DNA of 64,000 nucleotides from Ruminococcus flavefaciens AE3010 (GTDB taxonomy: Bacteria > Bacillota > Clostridia > Oscillospirales > Ruminococcaceae), in assembly GCF_000526795.1 (NCBI RefSeq), contig NZ_JAGT01000001.1, forward strand, positions 3,516,501-3,580,500, written 5' to 3'. The translations under genes and the position numbers were made by a program. Below, one piece after another: positions 34,318 through 43,010 of this stretch. Numbering within the stretch: position 1 is the first letter of the stretch; each line of letters starts with the position of its first letter. Below the pieces are notes generated by a model. The model saw only the letters and a list, made by a program, of their open reading frames with translations. It did no database searches and was not told where the DNA came from.

Positions 34318-34938
34318 ATGGGAAATGCAGATTGTTGGGTGGATAACTTGCTTGATTTGGATTTCAATTTGAATGAATTGAACAGCAAACCGGATGAAGA
34401 GCTGGCTGTACTGGGTAAGACCGATAAATCAGCTTCAGCTGTCCTCATCTCACGCTTTTCTAAGCTTATTTTTATTAAATCGGAAATTTATGCAAACTCA
34501 GAGACCGACAGCGATGACCTGTATCAAGAGGGTATGATAAGCCTGCTGAAAGCTATCGAAGCCTTCGATCCCAGAAAAGGCGTGAAGTTCTCAACCTTTG
34601 CCGAGGTATGTATCGACAACCGTATGAGGACCGTGTCTAAGAAATCGGTCAGAGACCTTTCCTTTGCCGAAAGAGTAGACGACGAAGAAGCCGCCGATGT
34701 GCTGTCAGATGAGGAAACTCCCGAGAGCATTTATTTTTACAAGGAATTCTTTTCCGAGCTGTGGAAGGACATATGCTCGGTGCTTTCTCTTACGGAGCTC
34801 AATGTGCTTACTCTCTGCGTTCAGGGAATGAGCTACAGGGACGCCGCTGAAAAGCTTGAGATGACAGAGAAATCTGTTGATAATGCAATGCAGCGTGCAA
34901 GACGGAAAATACGTGCGCTCATGCATGATACAAATTGA
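34318..34938 (+). CDS. Sigma-70 family factor, SigH-like
   Basis: 206 residues. Region 2 is recognised by DSDDLYQEGMISLLKAIEAFDP and FSTFAEVCIDNRM; region 4 by LTELNVLTLCVQGMSYRDAAEKLEMTEKSVDNAMQRARRKI. The spacing and PDEEL...ALISRFSK-like start resemble SigH (sigma-30). ATG 34318 has no ribosome site; TTG at 34348 with GGGTGG upstream is an alternative start. It could be an alternative vegetative or early-stationary sigma factor; sporulation is not implied. Confidence 0.78.
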   Translation: MGNADCWVDNLLDLDFNLNELNSKPDEELAVLGKTDKSASAVLISRFSKLIFIKSEIYANSETDSDDLYQEGMISLLKAIEAFDPRKGVKFSTFAEVCIDNRMRTVSKKSVRDLSFAERVDDEEAADVLSDEETPESIYFYKEFFSELWKDICSVLSLTELNVLTLCVQGMSYRDAAEKLEMTEKSVDNAMQRARRKIRALMHDTN

Positions 34939-34943
34939 AATAT

Positions 34944-35009
34944 GACCGTGTAGCTCAACCCAGAAGAGCGTTGTTTTACAAAGATGTGGGTGTAAATCCA
35001 ACCGTGGTC
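34944..35009 (+). ncRNA. tRNA-like element, truncated in the anticodon arm
   Basis: 66 bases with a 7-bp acceptor-like stem (GACCGTG with CGTGGTC, two G-U pairs), T8-A9, a 4-bp D stem GCTC/GAGC, and a T-arm-like GTGGG-TGTAAAT-CCAAC with one mismatch. Only about 15 bases lie between D and T arms instead of the usual 21-22, so there is no normal anticodon arm, and no CCA is encoded. It starts 5 bases after the sigma gene stop and ends 27 bases before the zinc-ribbon gene. Either a decayed tRNA or a tRNA-mimicking leader. Confidence 0.45.
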
Positions 35010-35036
35010 GAAAATAATTAAGCGAGGTATTGTACT

Positions 35037-35312
35037 ATGTACGAAGACAAGACATTAGTTTGCAAGGAGTGCGGAAACGAGTTTATTTTCTCCGCAGGCG
35101 AACAGGAATTTTACGCAGAGAAAGGCTTCGTTAACGAGCCCCAGAGATGCAAATCATGTCGTGATGCAAGAAAGAACGCAGGCAAGGCTGAGCGCGTAAT
35201 GTACACAGCAGTTTGCGCTTCATGCGGCGGCGAAGCAAAGGTTCCTTTTGAGCCAAAGGAAGGTAGAGCTGTATATTGCAGCGATTGCTTTGCCAAGATG
35301 AACGAGGCATAA
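35037..35312 (+). CDS. Double zinc-ribbon protein
   Basis: 91 residues with four CxxC knuckles in two pairs: CKEC...CKSC (about 8-42) and CASC...CSDC (about 61-85). The first ribbon (TLVCKECGNEFIFSAGEQEFYAEKG) is a family often found as a stand-alone small protein in clostridia; the second is the CxxC-x17-CxxC type. Function unknown, possibly nucleic-acid or metal binding. RBS is GAGG. A terminator follows. Confidence 0.82.
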   Translation: MYEDKTLVCKECGNEFIFSAGEQEFYAEKGFVNEPQRCKSCRDARKNAGKAERVMYTAVCASCGGEAKVPFEPKEGRAVYCSDCFAKMNEA

Positions 35313-35325
35313 TTAATGAGACCGA

Positions 35326-35358
35326 AAGCACAGTCGGAAACGGCTGTGCTTGGTTTTG
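35326..35358 (+). terminator. Intrinsic terminator after the zinc-ribbon gene
   Basis: Stem AAGCACAG / CTGTGCTT (35326-35333 with 35344-35351), followed by GGTTTTG. The T run is short. Confidence 0.7.
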
Positions 35359-35408
35359 TTTATGCGTACTGCGGGGCGGTGCGCTATTTTAATGAATGAG
35401 GTACAATA

Positions 35409-36869
35409 ATGCTTGATAACAGACTTAAAAAAATTGCAGAGCTTGTAAGCGGAGAGGGTGCTGCTGCCGATGTGGGCACCGACCACGCCTATCTGGCAGC
35501 GGAGCTCATAAACAGCGGGAAATGCAGCAGGGTAATAGCCTCCGACGTGAAGGAGGGACCCCTTGAAGCTGCAAGGAATACCGTGGAAAAATACGGCATA
35601 CAGGATAAGGTGGATCTTGTGCTCTCCGACGGTCTGGACGCTGTTGACCTGACAGGCGTGACCGATATCGTTATTGCAGGTATGGGCGGAGAGACTATCC
35701 TTGAAATAATGGCAAGAGTCAGCAGAGACGGCAGAGCTGCCGAGGGTGTGAAGTGGATACTGCAGCCCATGACCAAGCCCGAGGTGCTGAGAAAGGGAAT
35801 GTACGATTGCGGATTCGCCCTTAAAAATGATCTGATCGTGGAGGAGGGGGACAAGCTGTACAACATTATGACAGCTGATTACGACCCCAATTATCTCTGC
35901 GACCTTACGGAAGCGGAGAGCATAATGGGATATCTGGACGATGAAGAGGCTCTGACACAGAAGTACTACAGCCGTGAAGCCGAGCGCTGCTCAAAAGTCA
36001 GCGAAAGCCTTAAAAAAGCAGGCAAAGCGGCGGAAGCTCAGCACTATGAAGCTCTTGCGGCGAAGCTGAAAAACGGCGTAGTAAGCGAAAACGTAAACCA
36101 TATTGCGGAATACCTCGACAGTCTGTATCCTTTCGGTTTACAGGAGAAATGGGACAATTCGGGATATCTGGTTGAGTGCCCCATTGACGAATGCAGAAGG
36201 ATACTTCTGGCGCTTGACATAACAAACGAAGTGGTTGATGAAGCCATAAAAAAACAGGCAGACCTTGTGGTTTCCCACCACCCTGTCATATTTGAGCCCC
36301 GAAAGCGCATTATGAAAAACGACCCTGTTTACAGGCTCATTGCGGACTGCATAGGTGCTATCTGTCTCCATACGAATCTTGATATAGCCAATGGCGGCAC
36401 AAACGGTGTTATACTGCGTAAGCTCGGTGAGAAGCTGGAGCTTGCAGGCGAGCCTGTACCCTTTGAGGAGCTCGGCGGCGAGAAGGGGCTGGGCTGGATA
36501 ATAGAGCTGAAAGACAGCATCTCAGGAAAAGCTCTTGCAGAGCTTTGCAAGGGAATACTCGGCTGCGGCGTGGTAAGAACTTCGCACTGCACCGATATGG
36601 AAATATCAAGGATAGCGTTCTGCTCGGGTTCGGGCGGCTCTATGCTGGGACTTGCGGCTGAAAAGGGCTGCGACGCTCTTATCACGGGCGACGTGAAGCA
36701 CGACGTCTGGATAGACGCCAATAACCGCGGCATGGCACTCCTTGACTGCGGTCACTTCCACACCGAGAACATTGTGCTGTGGGAGCTCCGCCGTGTGCTG
36801 GAAGAGAGATTCCCACAGCTTGATATCGAGATAGCTGAGTGCTCAGTCGACCCCTGCGAATATGTCTGA
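35409..36869 (+). CDS. Fusion: tRNA m1A22 methyltransferase (TrmK) with Nif3/DUF34 domain
   Basis: 486 residues in one frame. Residues 1-220 are TrmK: AAADVGTDHAYLAAELI, SDVKEGPLEAA, IAGMGGETI, LQPMTKPEVLR. Residues about 226-486 are a Nif3-like protein: FGLQEKWDNSGYLV, VVSHHPVIF, HTNLDIANGG, TGDVKHD and CGHFHTE, the metal-binding positions of the family. In Bacillus these are two adjacent genes (trmK and yqfO). Nif3 function is unsettled. RBS is GAGG. Confidence 0.9.
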   Translation: MLDNRLKKIAELVSGEGAAADVGTDHAYLAAELINSGKCSRVIASDVKEGPLEAARNTVEKYGIQDKVDLVLSDGLDAVDLTGVTDIVIAGMGGETILEIMARVSRDGRAAEGVKWILQPMTKPEVLRKGMYDCGFALKNDLIVEEGDKLYNIMTADYDPNYLCDLTEAESIMGYLDDEEALTQKYYSREAERCSKVSESLKKAGKAAEAQHYEALAAKLKNGVVSENVNHIAEYLDSLYPFGLQEKWDNSGYLVECPIDECRRILLALDITNEVVDEAIKKQADLVVSHHPVIFEPRKRIMKNDPVYRLIADCIGAICLHTNLDIANGGTNGVILRKLGEKLELAGEPVPFEELGGEKGLGWIIELKDSISGKALAELCKGILGCGVVRTSHCTDMEISRIAFCSGSGGSMLGLAAEKGCDALITGDVKHDVWIDANNRGMALLDCGHFHTENIVLWELRRVLEERFPQLDIEIAECSVDPCEYV

Positions 36870-36878
36870 GGTGGGACC

Positions 36879-37697
36879 ATGAGTATATTCACCTGTCCTG
36901 TTTGCGGCGAAAAGCTGGATATAACGGGAAATACATACATCTGTCCTAAACGTCACAGCTTTGACAGGGCAAAGAGCGGCTATGTGAACCTGCTGCTGTC
37001 GAAGCATATGGGCAAGACTGTTCACGGCGACAACAAGCTCATGGTGCAGGCGAGGAGAAGCTTTCTTGACAAGGGCTACTACTCTCCGCTGTGTGATGCT
37101 CTGTGCGAAGCGGTCAGCGCCAACATAAAAGGTAATACAATTCTTGACGCGGGCTGCGGAGAGGGCTATTATACCACCGCAATAATTGGTAAGCTTCAAA
37201 GTGAAAACAAGGCTGCCGAGGTGTACGGCATAGATATTTCCAAGACTGCTGTGGAGTACTCGGCAAAGCGCTGCAAGTCCGCAGAGCTTGCGGTGGCAAG
37301 CGTGTTCCACATCCCTGTTTCGGAGGGCTCCTGCGACATGCTGGTAACGCTTTTTGCACCCTACTGCGGCGAGGAGTTCCAAAGAGTACTGCGCAAAAAT
37401 GGTATAATGATAATGGTGATACCATCAGAAAATCACCTGTGGGAGCTTAAAAAAGCTATATATGACACTCCCTATAAAAACGAGGTGAAGCCCTATGAGT
37501 TAGAGGGCTTCGGGCTTGTTGACAGGAAGCGCATTACCTATGAGATGAAGCTTGAACAGCAGGAGGACATCGACGCCCTCTTCTCAATGACACCTTATTA
37601 TTACAGGACGGGCAGGGAACAGCAGGAGCGGCTGGCTGCACTGGGACAGCTCACCACAACAGCTGATTTTGAGCTCCTTGTATACCGCAAATTTTGA
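36879..37697 (+). CDS. 23S rRNA guanine N1-methyltransferase, RlmA family
   Basis: 272 residues. N-terminal zinc finger CPVCGEKL...YICPKRHSFDRAKSGYVNLL, then a SAM-binding Rossmann domain (ILDAGCGEGYYTTAI) and VTLFAPYCGEEFQRVLRKNG. This is the RlmA pattern; E. coli RlmA(I) methylates G745 and Gram-positive RlmA(II) G748. Which base is used cannot be told here. Starts 9 bases after the TrmK-Nif3 fusion. Confidence 0.87.
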   Translation: MSIFTCPVCGEKLDITGNTYICPKRHSFDRAKSGYVNLLLSKHMGKTVHGDNKLMVQARRSFLDKGYYSPLCDALCEAVSANIKGNTILDAGCGEGYYTTAIIGKLQSENKAAEVYGIDISKTAVEYSAKRCKSAELAVASVFHIPVSEGSCDMLVTLFAPYCGEEFQRVLRKNGIMIMVIPSENHLWELKKAIYDTPYKNEVKPYELEGFGLVDRKRITYEMKLEQQEDIDALFSMTPYYYRTGREQQERLAALGQLTTTADFELLVYRKF

Positions 37698-37721
37698 TTA
37701 GCAAAAGTACTCGCAAAAAGC

Positions 37722-37901
37722 TATAATTAATGTGTAGACAATAACCGCTGTAAGGCGGTTATTCCTGCGAACACTGTTCGTGGGAGCGCAGTTCCTTTAT
37801 AGGCTAACGGATCTGCGCATCAGATTAATTATATTTTATGTAAAGCTTTTTGGCGGAGCTAAGAACGCAGCAGCCTTTAAGCGGCTCCTGCGTTTATTTT
37901 T
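37722..37901 (+). promoter_or_regulatory. Leader of rqcH with attenuator-like hairpin
   Basis: After a possible -10 box TATAAT (37722-37727) come hairpins AATAACCGC/GCGGTTATT (37740-37763) and CGAAC-ACT-GTTCG, a GCGCAG/CTGCGC long-range pair, and finally a 7+4-bp stem (37864-37875 with 37883-37894) followed by TATTTTT, ending about 5 bases before the rqcH ribosome site. A terminator so placed suggests attenuation; it could equally end the upstream rlmA transcript. Confidence 0.45.
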
Positions 37902-37919
37902 GTGTAAAGGAATGATTCT

Positions 37920-39671
37920 ATGGCTCTGGACGGAGCTTTCTTGTATGCCGTTAAAAGCGAGCTTATGCCGCTCATAGGCGGACGCGTTGAGAAGATACAT
38001 CAGCCCTCCCGTGAGGAGGTCATCATCTCCATACGCACCAGAGGCGGCAGCAAAAAGCTTTATATCTCGGCAAATGCAGGCAGTGCGAGAGTTCACATTA
38101 CCGAAAACAGTGTGGATAACCCTCAGACGCCGCCTATGTTCTGCATGCTGCTGCGAAAAAGACTTGGCAGCGGAAAGCTCATAGACATAAGGCAGGACGG
38201 TCTGGAGCGTATACTCTTTCTGGACTTTGAATGCGTCAATGAGCTGGGCGATATAGTGACCATAACTCTTGCCTGCGAGATAATGGGACGCTGCTCGAAC
38301 CTTATCATTATCAGCAGCGAAGGCAAGGTCATCGACAGCATCAAGCGTGTTGACGAGGATATGTCCCGTGAGCGACTGGTGCTCCCGGGCATGAAGTACA
38401 CACTTCCGCCCCGTGACGACAGACTGAATTTCCTGATAGCTGAGCCCGAGGACATAGTTTCAAGACTGCAGGGCACCGAGCCAAAGGAGCTCTCAAAGGC
38501 TCTGATACGCATTTTCGAGGGAATATCTCCTATACTTGCAAGAGAATGGGCGTTTTTTGCAGGCAGAGGAGTCCACATCGAGAGCGATACCATAAGCGGT
38601 GACCAGCTGGACAGACTTCTCTTTGCTGTTAAACGCACACGTCAGCAGCTGGAGAGCAGTGAGTGTTGTTTCTCGGCGGTCAGTGACAAGGAGGGGCAGC
38701 TTAAAGACTTCTCTTTTATAAGACTGTCCCAGTTCGGTACTCTCATGTACACAAAGGAGCTTGGCAGCGCTTCGGAGCTTCTGGACTATTTCTACTCCGA
38801 GCGTGACCGCGCAGCACGTACAAAACAGCGTGCCAACGACCTGTTCAAGCTGCTGATGAATCTCACAGACCGTACTTCAAGACGTATTGCTGCACAGCGG
38901 GACGAGCTGGCAGCCTGTGCCGACAAGGAGCACGCAAAGCTCTGCGGAGACCTTATCTCGGCTAATATGTACCGTATTCAGAAAGGCGACAGTGTGGCTG
39001 TGGTGGAGAACTTCTACGATGAAGCCTGTCCGCAGGTGACTATTTCTCTGGACGTGAGAAAGACTCCTGCACAGAATGCGCAGCACTACTACAGCGAGTA
39101 CAAGAAGTCCGTTACCGCAGAGGAAAAGCTGACAGAGCAGATACAAAAGGGCGAAGAGGAGCTGCAATACCTTGAAAGCGTATTCGATGCGCTGACAAGA
39201 GCTTCCTCCGAGAACGATATCATTCAGCTTCGCTTAGAGCTTAAAGAACAGGGCTATGTCCGCTATGCAGGCGGCAAGGCTAAACCGCCCAAGGCACTTC
39301 CGCCTATGGAGTACAAGTCAAGCGACGGCTATTCCATACTGGTGGGCAGGAACAACAAGCAGAACGACCAGCTGAGTCTGAAATTTGCCGAAAAAACAGA
39401 TATATGGCTTCATACTCAGCTCATTACGGGTTCTCACGTGCTGATACTCACAAACGGCGAGACGCCGCCTGAAAAAACCATAGAAGAGGCGGCTGTCATA
39501 GCGGCTGTGAACAGCAGAGGCAGAGATTCGGGACTTGTGCCCGTGGATCATTGCCTTGCAAGGTACGTAAAGAAACCCACTGGCGCTAAGCCCGGCAAAG
39601 TCATATTCACAAACTACAAGACCATTTTTGTCAAGCCTGACACTGAGCTTGAACAAAAACTGAGGGTGTGA
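37920..39671 (+). CDS. rqcH: Ribosome quality control factor RqcH (NFACT family)
   Basis: 583 residues. NFACT-N domain begins MALDGAFLYAVKSELMPLIGGRVEKIHQP; LPGMKYTLPP lies near 160; a central coiled coil (about 285-430) and the C-terminal NFACT-R domain (VGRNNKQNDQLSLKFAEKTDIWLH) follow. RqcH binds stalled 50S subunits with peptidyl-tRNA and adds C-terminal alanine tails for degradation. Formerly annotated as a fibronectin-binding protein. AAAGGA precedes the ATG. The next gene starts one base after the stop. Confidence 0.92.
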   Translation: MALDGAFLYAVKSELMPLIGGRVEKIHQPSREEVIISIRTRGGSKKLYISANAGSARVHITENSVDNPQTPPMFCMLLRKRLGSGKLIDIRQDGLERILFLDFECVNELGDIVTITLACEIMGRCSNLIIISSEGKVIDSIKRVDEDMSRERLVLPGMKYTLPPRDDRLNFLIAEPEDIVSRLQGTEPKELSKALIRIFEGISPILAREWAFFAGRGVHIESDTISGDQLDRLLFAVKRTRQQLESSECCFSAVSDKEGQLKDFSFIRLSQFGTLMYTKELGSASELLDYFYSERDRAARTKQRANDLFKLLMNLTDRTSRRIAAQRDELAACADKEHAKLCGDLISANMYRIQKGDSVAVVENFYDEACPQVTISLDVRKTPAQNAQHYYSEYKKSVTAEEKLTEQIQKGEEELQYLESVFDALTRASSENDIIQLRLELKEQGYVRYAGGKAKPPKALPPMEYKSSDGYSILVGRNNKQNDQLSLKFAEKTDIWLHTQLITGSHVLILTNGETPPEKTIEEAAVIAAVNSRGRDSGLVPVDHCLARYVKKPTGAKPGKVIFTNYKTIFVKPDTELEQKLRV

Positions 39672-39672
39672 T

Positions 39673-40200
39673 ATGAACAGGCGGCTTGACGCGGAATTCT
39701 TCCACAGGGACGTGCTGGAGGCAGCTCCCGACCTTGTGGGAAAGATACTTGTCCATAAGCTTTCCGACGGCACAGAGCTCCGCGAGCGCATCGCAGAGAC
39801 CGAAGCCTACAGAGGCGAGGAGGACAAGGGCTGCCACGCGGCAAAGGGCAGAACAAAACGCACCGAGCTCCTCTACGGAGAGAGCGGTGTTATCTATGTA
39901 TACCTGTGTTACGGTATGCACTGGCTGATGAATGTCATTACAGGCGAAAATGACCAGCCGCAGGGATTACTTATTCGGGCAGGGAAAAAATATAACGGAC
40001 CTGCCAAACTGACAAAAAATCTGAAGATCGACGGAAGCTTTAACGGCATTTATCTCAAAGACAATGAGGAAATATGGTTCGAGGACGACGGATACCGCCC
40101 CAGAATAAAGACTGCTCCGCGTGTAGGCATTGATTACGCGGGAGAGTACTGGAAAGATATAGAGTGGCGGTTTATAGACGACGGGGAGTTGATACTGTGA
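39673..40200 (+). CDS. 3-methyladenine DNA glycosylase (AAG/MPG family)
   Basis: 175 residues: RIAETEAYRGEEDKGCHAAKGRTKR contains the catalytic Glu and active-site residues, followed by YVYLCYGMHWLMNVITG and LIRAG. It removes alkylated purines to begin base excision repair. It is slightly shorter than most members (about 190-200). Its TGA overlaps the GTG start of the AraC gene. Confidence 0.93.
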   Translation: MNRRLDAEFFHRDVLEAAPDLVGKILVHKLSDGTELRERIAETEAYRGEEDKGCHAAKGRTKRTELLYGESGVIYVYLCYGMHWLMNVITGENDQPQGLLIRAGKKYNGPAKLTKNLKIDGSFNGIYLKDNEEIWFEDDGYRPRIKTAPRVGIDYAGEYWKDIEWRFIDDGELIL

Positions 40201-40973
40201 ACATTCGCTGTATAGGCTGTAATTCTATTTATGACAGCAGCTCTGTATTCCGCAGAGCCGCAGCTAAGGAGTATATGCTGCTTCTTATGCACAGCCGCTG
40301 TAGATTTGACATTAACGGGCTGACTATGAGGACGCCTGCTGACACACTTATTGTACTGGACGGAAGATACCCTGTGGTGTACTCCGCCGAGGAGAGCCCT
40401 CTCGTATGCGACTGGGTATGCTTCGACGCTGAGGACGAGCAGGAGTTTATGGATTCGCTGGATCTTATGTACAACCGCCCTCTGAGCGCTGTGGATACGG
40501 AGTTTGTTTCCCAGCTTATAAGAAATGTTGCCAATGAGTTCTATTCGCTTGAGTCGAGAAGACTCAAAATGCTGGACAGCCTCATGCGCATACTTCTTGT
40601 AAAGGTGGGAGAGACCACGGTGAACAGGGAAGCGCCTGTGCAGGCTGCCGAGCCGCATTACGGGCTGTTGGTGGAGCTGCGCGAGAAGATATACCGCAAT
40701 CCGCAGATGAAGTGGAATGTGGACGCAATGGCGGCATATGTGAATATGTCACGCTCATATTTCCAGCACCTCTACCGCGAGACCTTCGGCGTTTCATGCA
40801 TCGCCGATGTCATAAGCGGCAAGATAGAAAAGGCAAAGGAAATACTCAGCGAGACGGGCTGTACTGTTTCGCAGGTAGCTGCAATGTGCGGCTATGATAA
40901 TGAGGAGCATTTCATGCGCCAGTTCAAAAAGATGGTGGGAGTTACTCCTACCAGATACAGAAAACAGGGATAA
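40197..40973 (+). CDS. AraC family transcriptional regulator
   Basis: 258 residues. An N-terminal cupin-like sensor region (about 1-150) precedes two helix-turn-helix motifs: WNVDAMAAYVNMSRSYFQHLYRETFGVSC and the second ending EEHFMRQFKKMVGVTPTRYRKQG, shown as short parts. GTG 40197 is chosen because GGGGAG lies 8 bases upstream and it overlaps the glycosylase stop (GTGA). Linkage to an alkylation repair glycosylase recalls Ada-type control, but no Ada cysteine domain is present. Confidence 0.88.
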   Translation: MNIRCIGCNSIYDSSSVFRRAAAKEYMLLLMHSRCRFDINGLTMRTPADTLIVLDGRYPVVYSAEESPLVCDWVCFDAEDEQEFMDSLDLMYNRPLSAVDTEFVSQLIRNVANEFYSLESRRLKMLDSLMRILLVKVGETTVNREAPVQAAEPHYGLLVELREKIYRNPQMKWNVDAMAAYVNMSRSYFQHLYRETFGVSCIADVISGKIEKAKEILSETGCTVSQVAAMCGYDNEEHFMRQFKKMVGVTPTRYRKQG

Positions 40974-41337
40974 TCAGCGGATTATCCCCAATTATTGCTT
41001 GCACTATTCAATTATTGCGCAATTTAAGCTTTTTTAATGGAAAATTAATATTTCTGTAACATTAAAATGTTCTGTGATAGACAAGTGAACGAAAATTCAT
41101 GATCATTCCACACTCGATTTTGTGCATATTTTTTTGAGATAGTTACACTACTAAGCAGTAAAACAACGTAATATAGCCTTTTTAAGAAGTTTAAACATTT
41201 GATTTAGTGATGATTTCAAAAATGGTTATTTCTAAGGAAAATTAAGACTATTTTAAGAAAAGACTACTATAATGTAATCAAACGATACGAAAGGAGTGTG
41301 AGACTCCGGGCAGTTAGGCGCTGCTGCGGAAGCGATT
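40974..41337. other. AT-rich intergenic region before the VTC gene
   Basis: No ORF seen. TATAAT at 41268-41273 is a likely -10 box for the VTC gene, but no convincing -35 box stands at 17 bases. A small GGAGT/ACTCC hairpin (about 41293-41307) lies in the leader. The ribosome site of the VTC gene is weak. Confidence 0.5.
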
Positions 41338-42147
41338 ATGGCTATTAATACATTCGCTCGTAAAGAGATCAAGTTCCTCCTTAATATGGATCAGTATCAC
41401 GGACTTATGGAGGTCATCAATGAATACATGAATCCTGATAAGTTCTGTATTGGCGGCAAGGAATACGGCATTTACAATATTTACTACGATACACCCGACG
41501 ATTACCTCATCAGAGAGTCACTCTCCAAGCCTTACTATAAGGAAAAGATAAGACTTCGCAGCTACTATTCACCTGCTGCACCTGACGATACGGTCTTCCT
41601 TGAGATCAAGAAGAAGATCGGCGGCATCGTTACAAAGAGAAGAGTTTCCATGACTCTTGAGGAGTCCGATGCATATTTTAAGGACCGCTCAAAGCCTGAG
41701 TTCACTAAGTATATCACAGAGCAGGTCTTCAGAGAGCTCGATGTGTTCCTTGACAACTACCCGATAGCTCCAAAGCAGTACATCAGCTATCAGAGAGAAG
41801 CATTCTTCGGTAAGGATGATCACGATTTCCGCCTTACCTTTGACAGAAAGATCACCGAGCGCCGCTATGACCTCGGTCTCAACTACGAAAGCTACGGCAA
41901 TTACATAATAGGCGCTGACCAGAGACTTATGGAAGTCAAGGTCTCAAATGCGATTCCTGATTGGCTTGTTAAGAAGCTTTCGGAGCTTCAGATCTACAAG
42001 ACAAGTTTCTCAAAGTACGGCAGAGCATACCAGAATTTTGTAAAGAGTCAGCTTGAGGACGCTCAGCAGACCGGTGGTCGCAGACGTATTTACATATCGG
42101 GTATCTCTATGGTAAATAATAATATTTTGATGAACAGGAGCGTTTAA
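41338..42147 (+). CDS. VTC domain protein, polyphosphate polymerase-like
   Basis: 269 residues of the CYTH-related VTC tunnel fold: ARKEIKFLLN, YNIYYDTPDDYLIRES, YKEKIRLRSYY, FLEIKKKIGGIVTKRR, and RLMEVKVSNAIPDWLV near the end. Basic and acidic residues line the tunnel as in yeast Vtc4, which makes polyphosphate from ATP. Bacterial VTC proteins are usually paired with DUF4956 membrane proteins and often with CotH or secreted proteins; here DUF4956 follows after 3 bases. Activity is inferred. Confidence 0.85.
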   Translation: MAINTFARKEIKFLLNMDQYHGLMEVINEYMNPDKFCIGGKEYGIYNIYYDTPDDYLIRESLSKPYYKEKIRLRSYYSPAAPDDTVFLEIKKKIGGIVTKRRVSMTLEESDAYFKDRSKPEFTKYITEQVFRELDVFLDNYPIAPKQYISYQREAFFGKDDHDFRLTFDRKITERRYDLGLNYESYGNYIIGADQRLMEVKVSNAIPDWLVKKLSELQIYKTSFSKYGRAYQNFVKSQLEDAQQTGGRRRIYISGISMVNNNILMNRSV

Positions 42148-42150
42148 TTT

Positions 42151-42891
42151 ATGTTTGAACACGGTTTTTTTGGAAATGTACTTTCAAAGTACTATGAGTC
42201 TGACTCTGTTATCAACAGCAGCACATTGGCACTCAGCACTATTAAGCCCGGAGAGTTCTTCCTCTGCGTAGGCGCTGCGATAGTGATAGGATTTCTTATA
42301 AGTCTTATCTATATGGTCACACACAGGAAGGAAGGCTACTCACAGAGTTATGTTCTTACAATGATAATGCTTCCTACTATAGTTGCGGCTATACTTCTCA
42401 TTATAAATACCACTGCAGGTGCTCTTACTCTTGCGGGTACACTTACTCTTGTAAGATTCCGAAGCGTTGCAGGCGATCCTAAGGATATGGCTTATATCTT
42501 CTTCGCGATGGGAATCGGTGTTGTCTGCGGAGTCGGATATATCGGATTTGCACTTATATTCTTCATGGCACTCGCTGCTATCCTTTTCGTACTCAGCGAG
42601 ACAGATTTCGGCGGCTGCAAGAAGAGACACATGACTCTCAAGATAGCTATCCCCGAGAATCTGGACTATCAGGGCGTTTTCGAGCCTGTACTTGCAAGAT
42701 ATACAACATTCCACAAGCTCAGAAGAGTTAAGACAACCAACTTCGGTACACTTTTCGAGCTCATCTACAGCGTTGATGTTCTTGATAACATCGACCAGAA
42801 GAAATTCGTTGACGAGCTTCGTGCCCTCAACGGCAACATGACTATCAATCTTGTCTTCTTCAAGTATGATGACAAGATCTATGAAAACTGA
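42151..42891 (+). CDS. DUF4956 membrane protein
   Basis: 246 residues with four membrane helices (about 33-55, 68-90, 93-115, 122-145) and a soluble C-terminal domain. The block LVRFRSVAGDPKDMAYIFFAMGIGV is characteristic of DUF4956. Always-near VTC pairing suggests the two form a membrane complex that makes or moves polyphosphate or a related polymer; this is inference. Terminator at 42924. Confidence 0.85.
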   Translation: MFEHGFFGNVLSKYYESDSVINSSTLALSTIKPGEFFLCVGAAIVIGFLISLIYMVTHRKEGYSQSYVLTMIMLPTIVAAILLIINTTAGALTLAGTLTLVRFRSVAGDPKDMAYIFFAMGIGVVCGVGYIGFALIFFMALAAILFVLSETDFGGCKKRHMTLKIAIPENLDYQGVFEPVLARYTTFHKLRRVKTTNFGTLFELIYSVDVLDNIDQKKFVDELRALNGNMTINLVFFKYDDKIYEN

Positions 42892-42923
42892 TAGATCAAT
42901 ACTATAGAAAATCCTCTCCAACG

Positions 42924-42967
42924 TTTGCCAGACTTAATAATACGCTTATTGAGTCTGGCAAATTTTA
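42924..42967 (+). terminator. Terminator after DUF4956
   Basis: Eleven-base perfect stem TTTGCCAGACT / AGTCTGGCAAA with further pairing in the loop, followed by TTTTAT. Confidence 0.85.
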
Positions 42968-43010
42968 TATAGGAGAGCGAAGCTCTATAAGGGGAAAAGG
43001 AGAAAAAATT

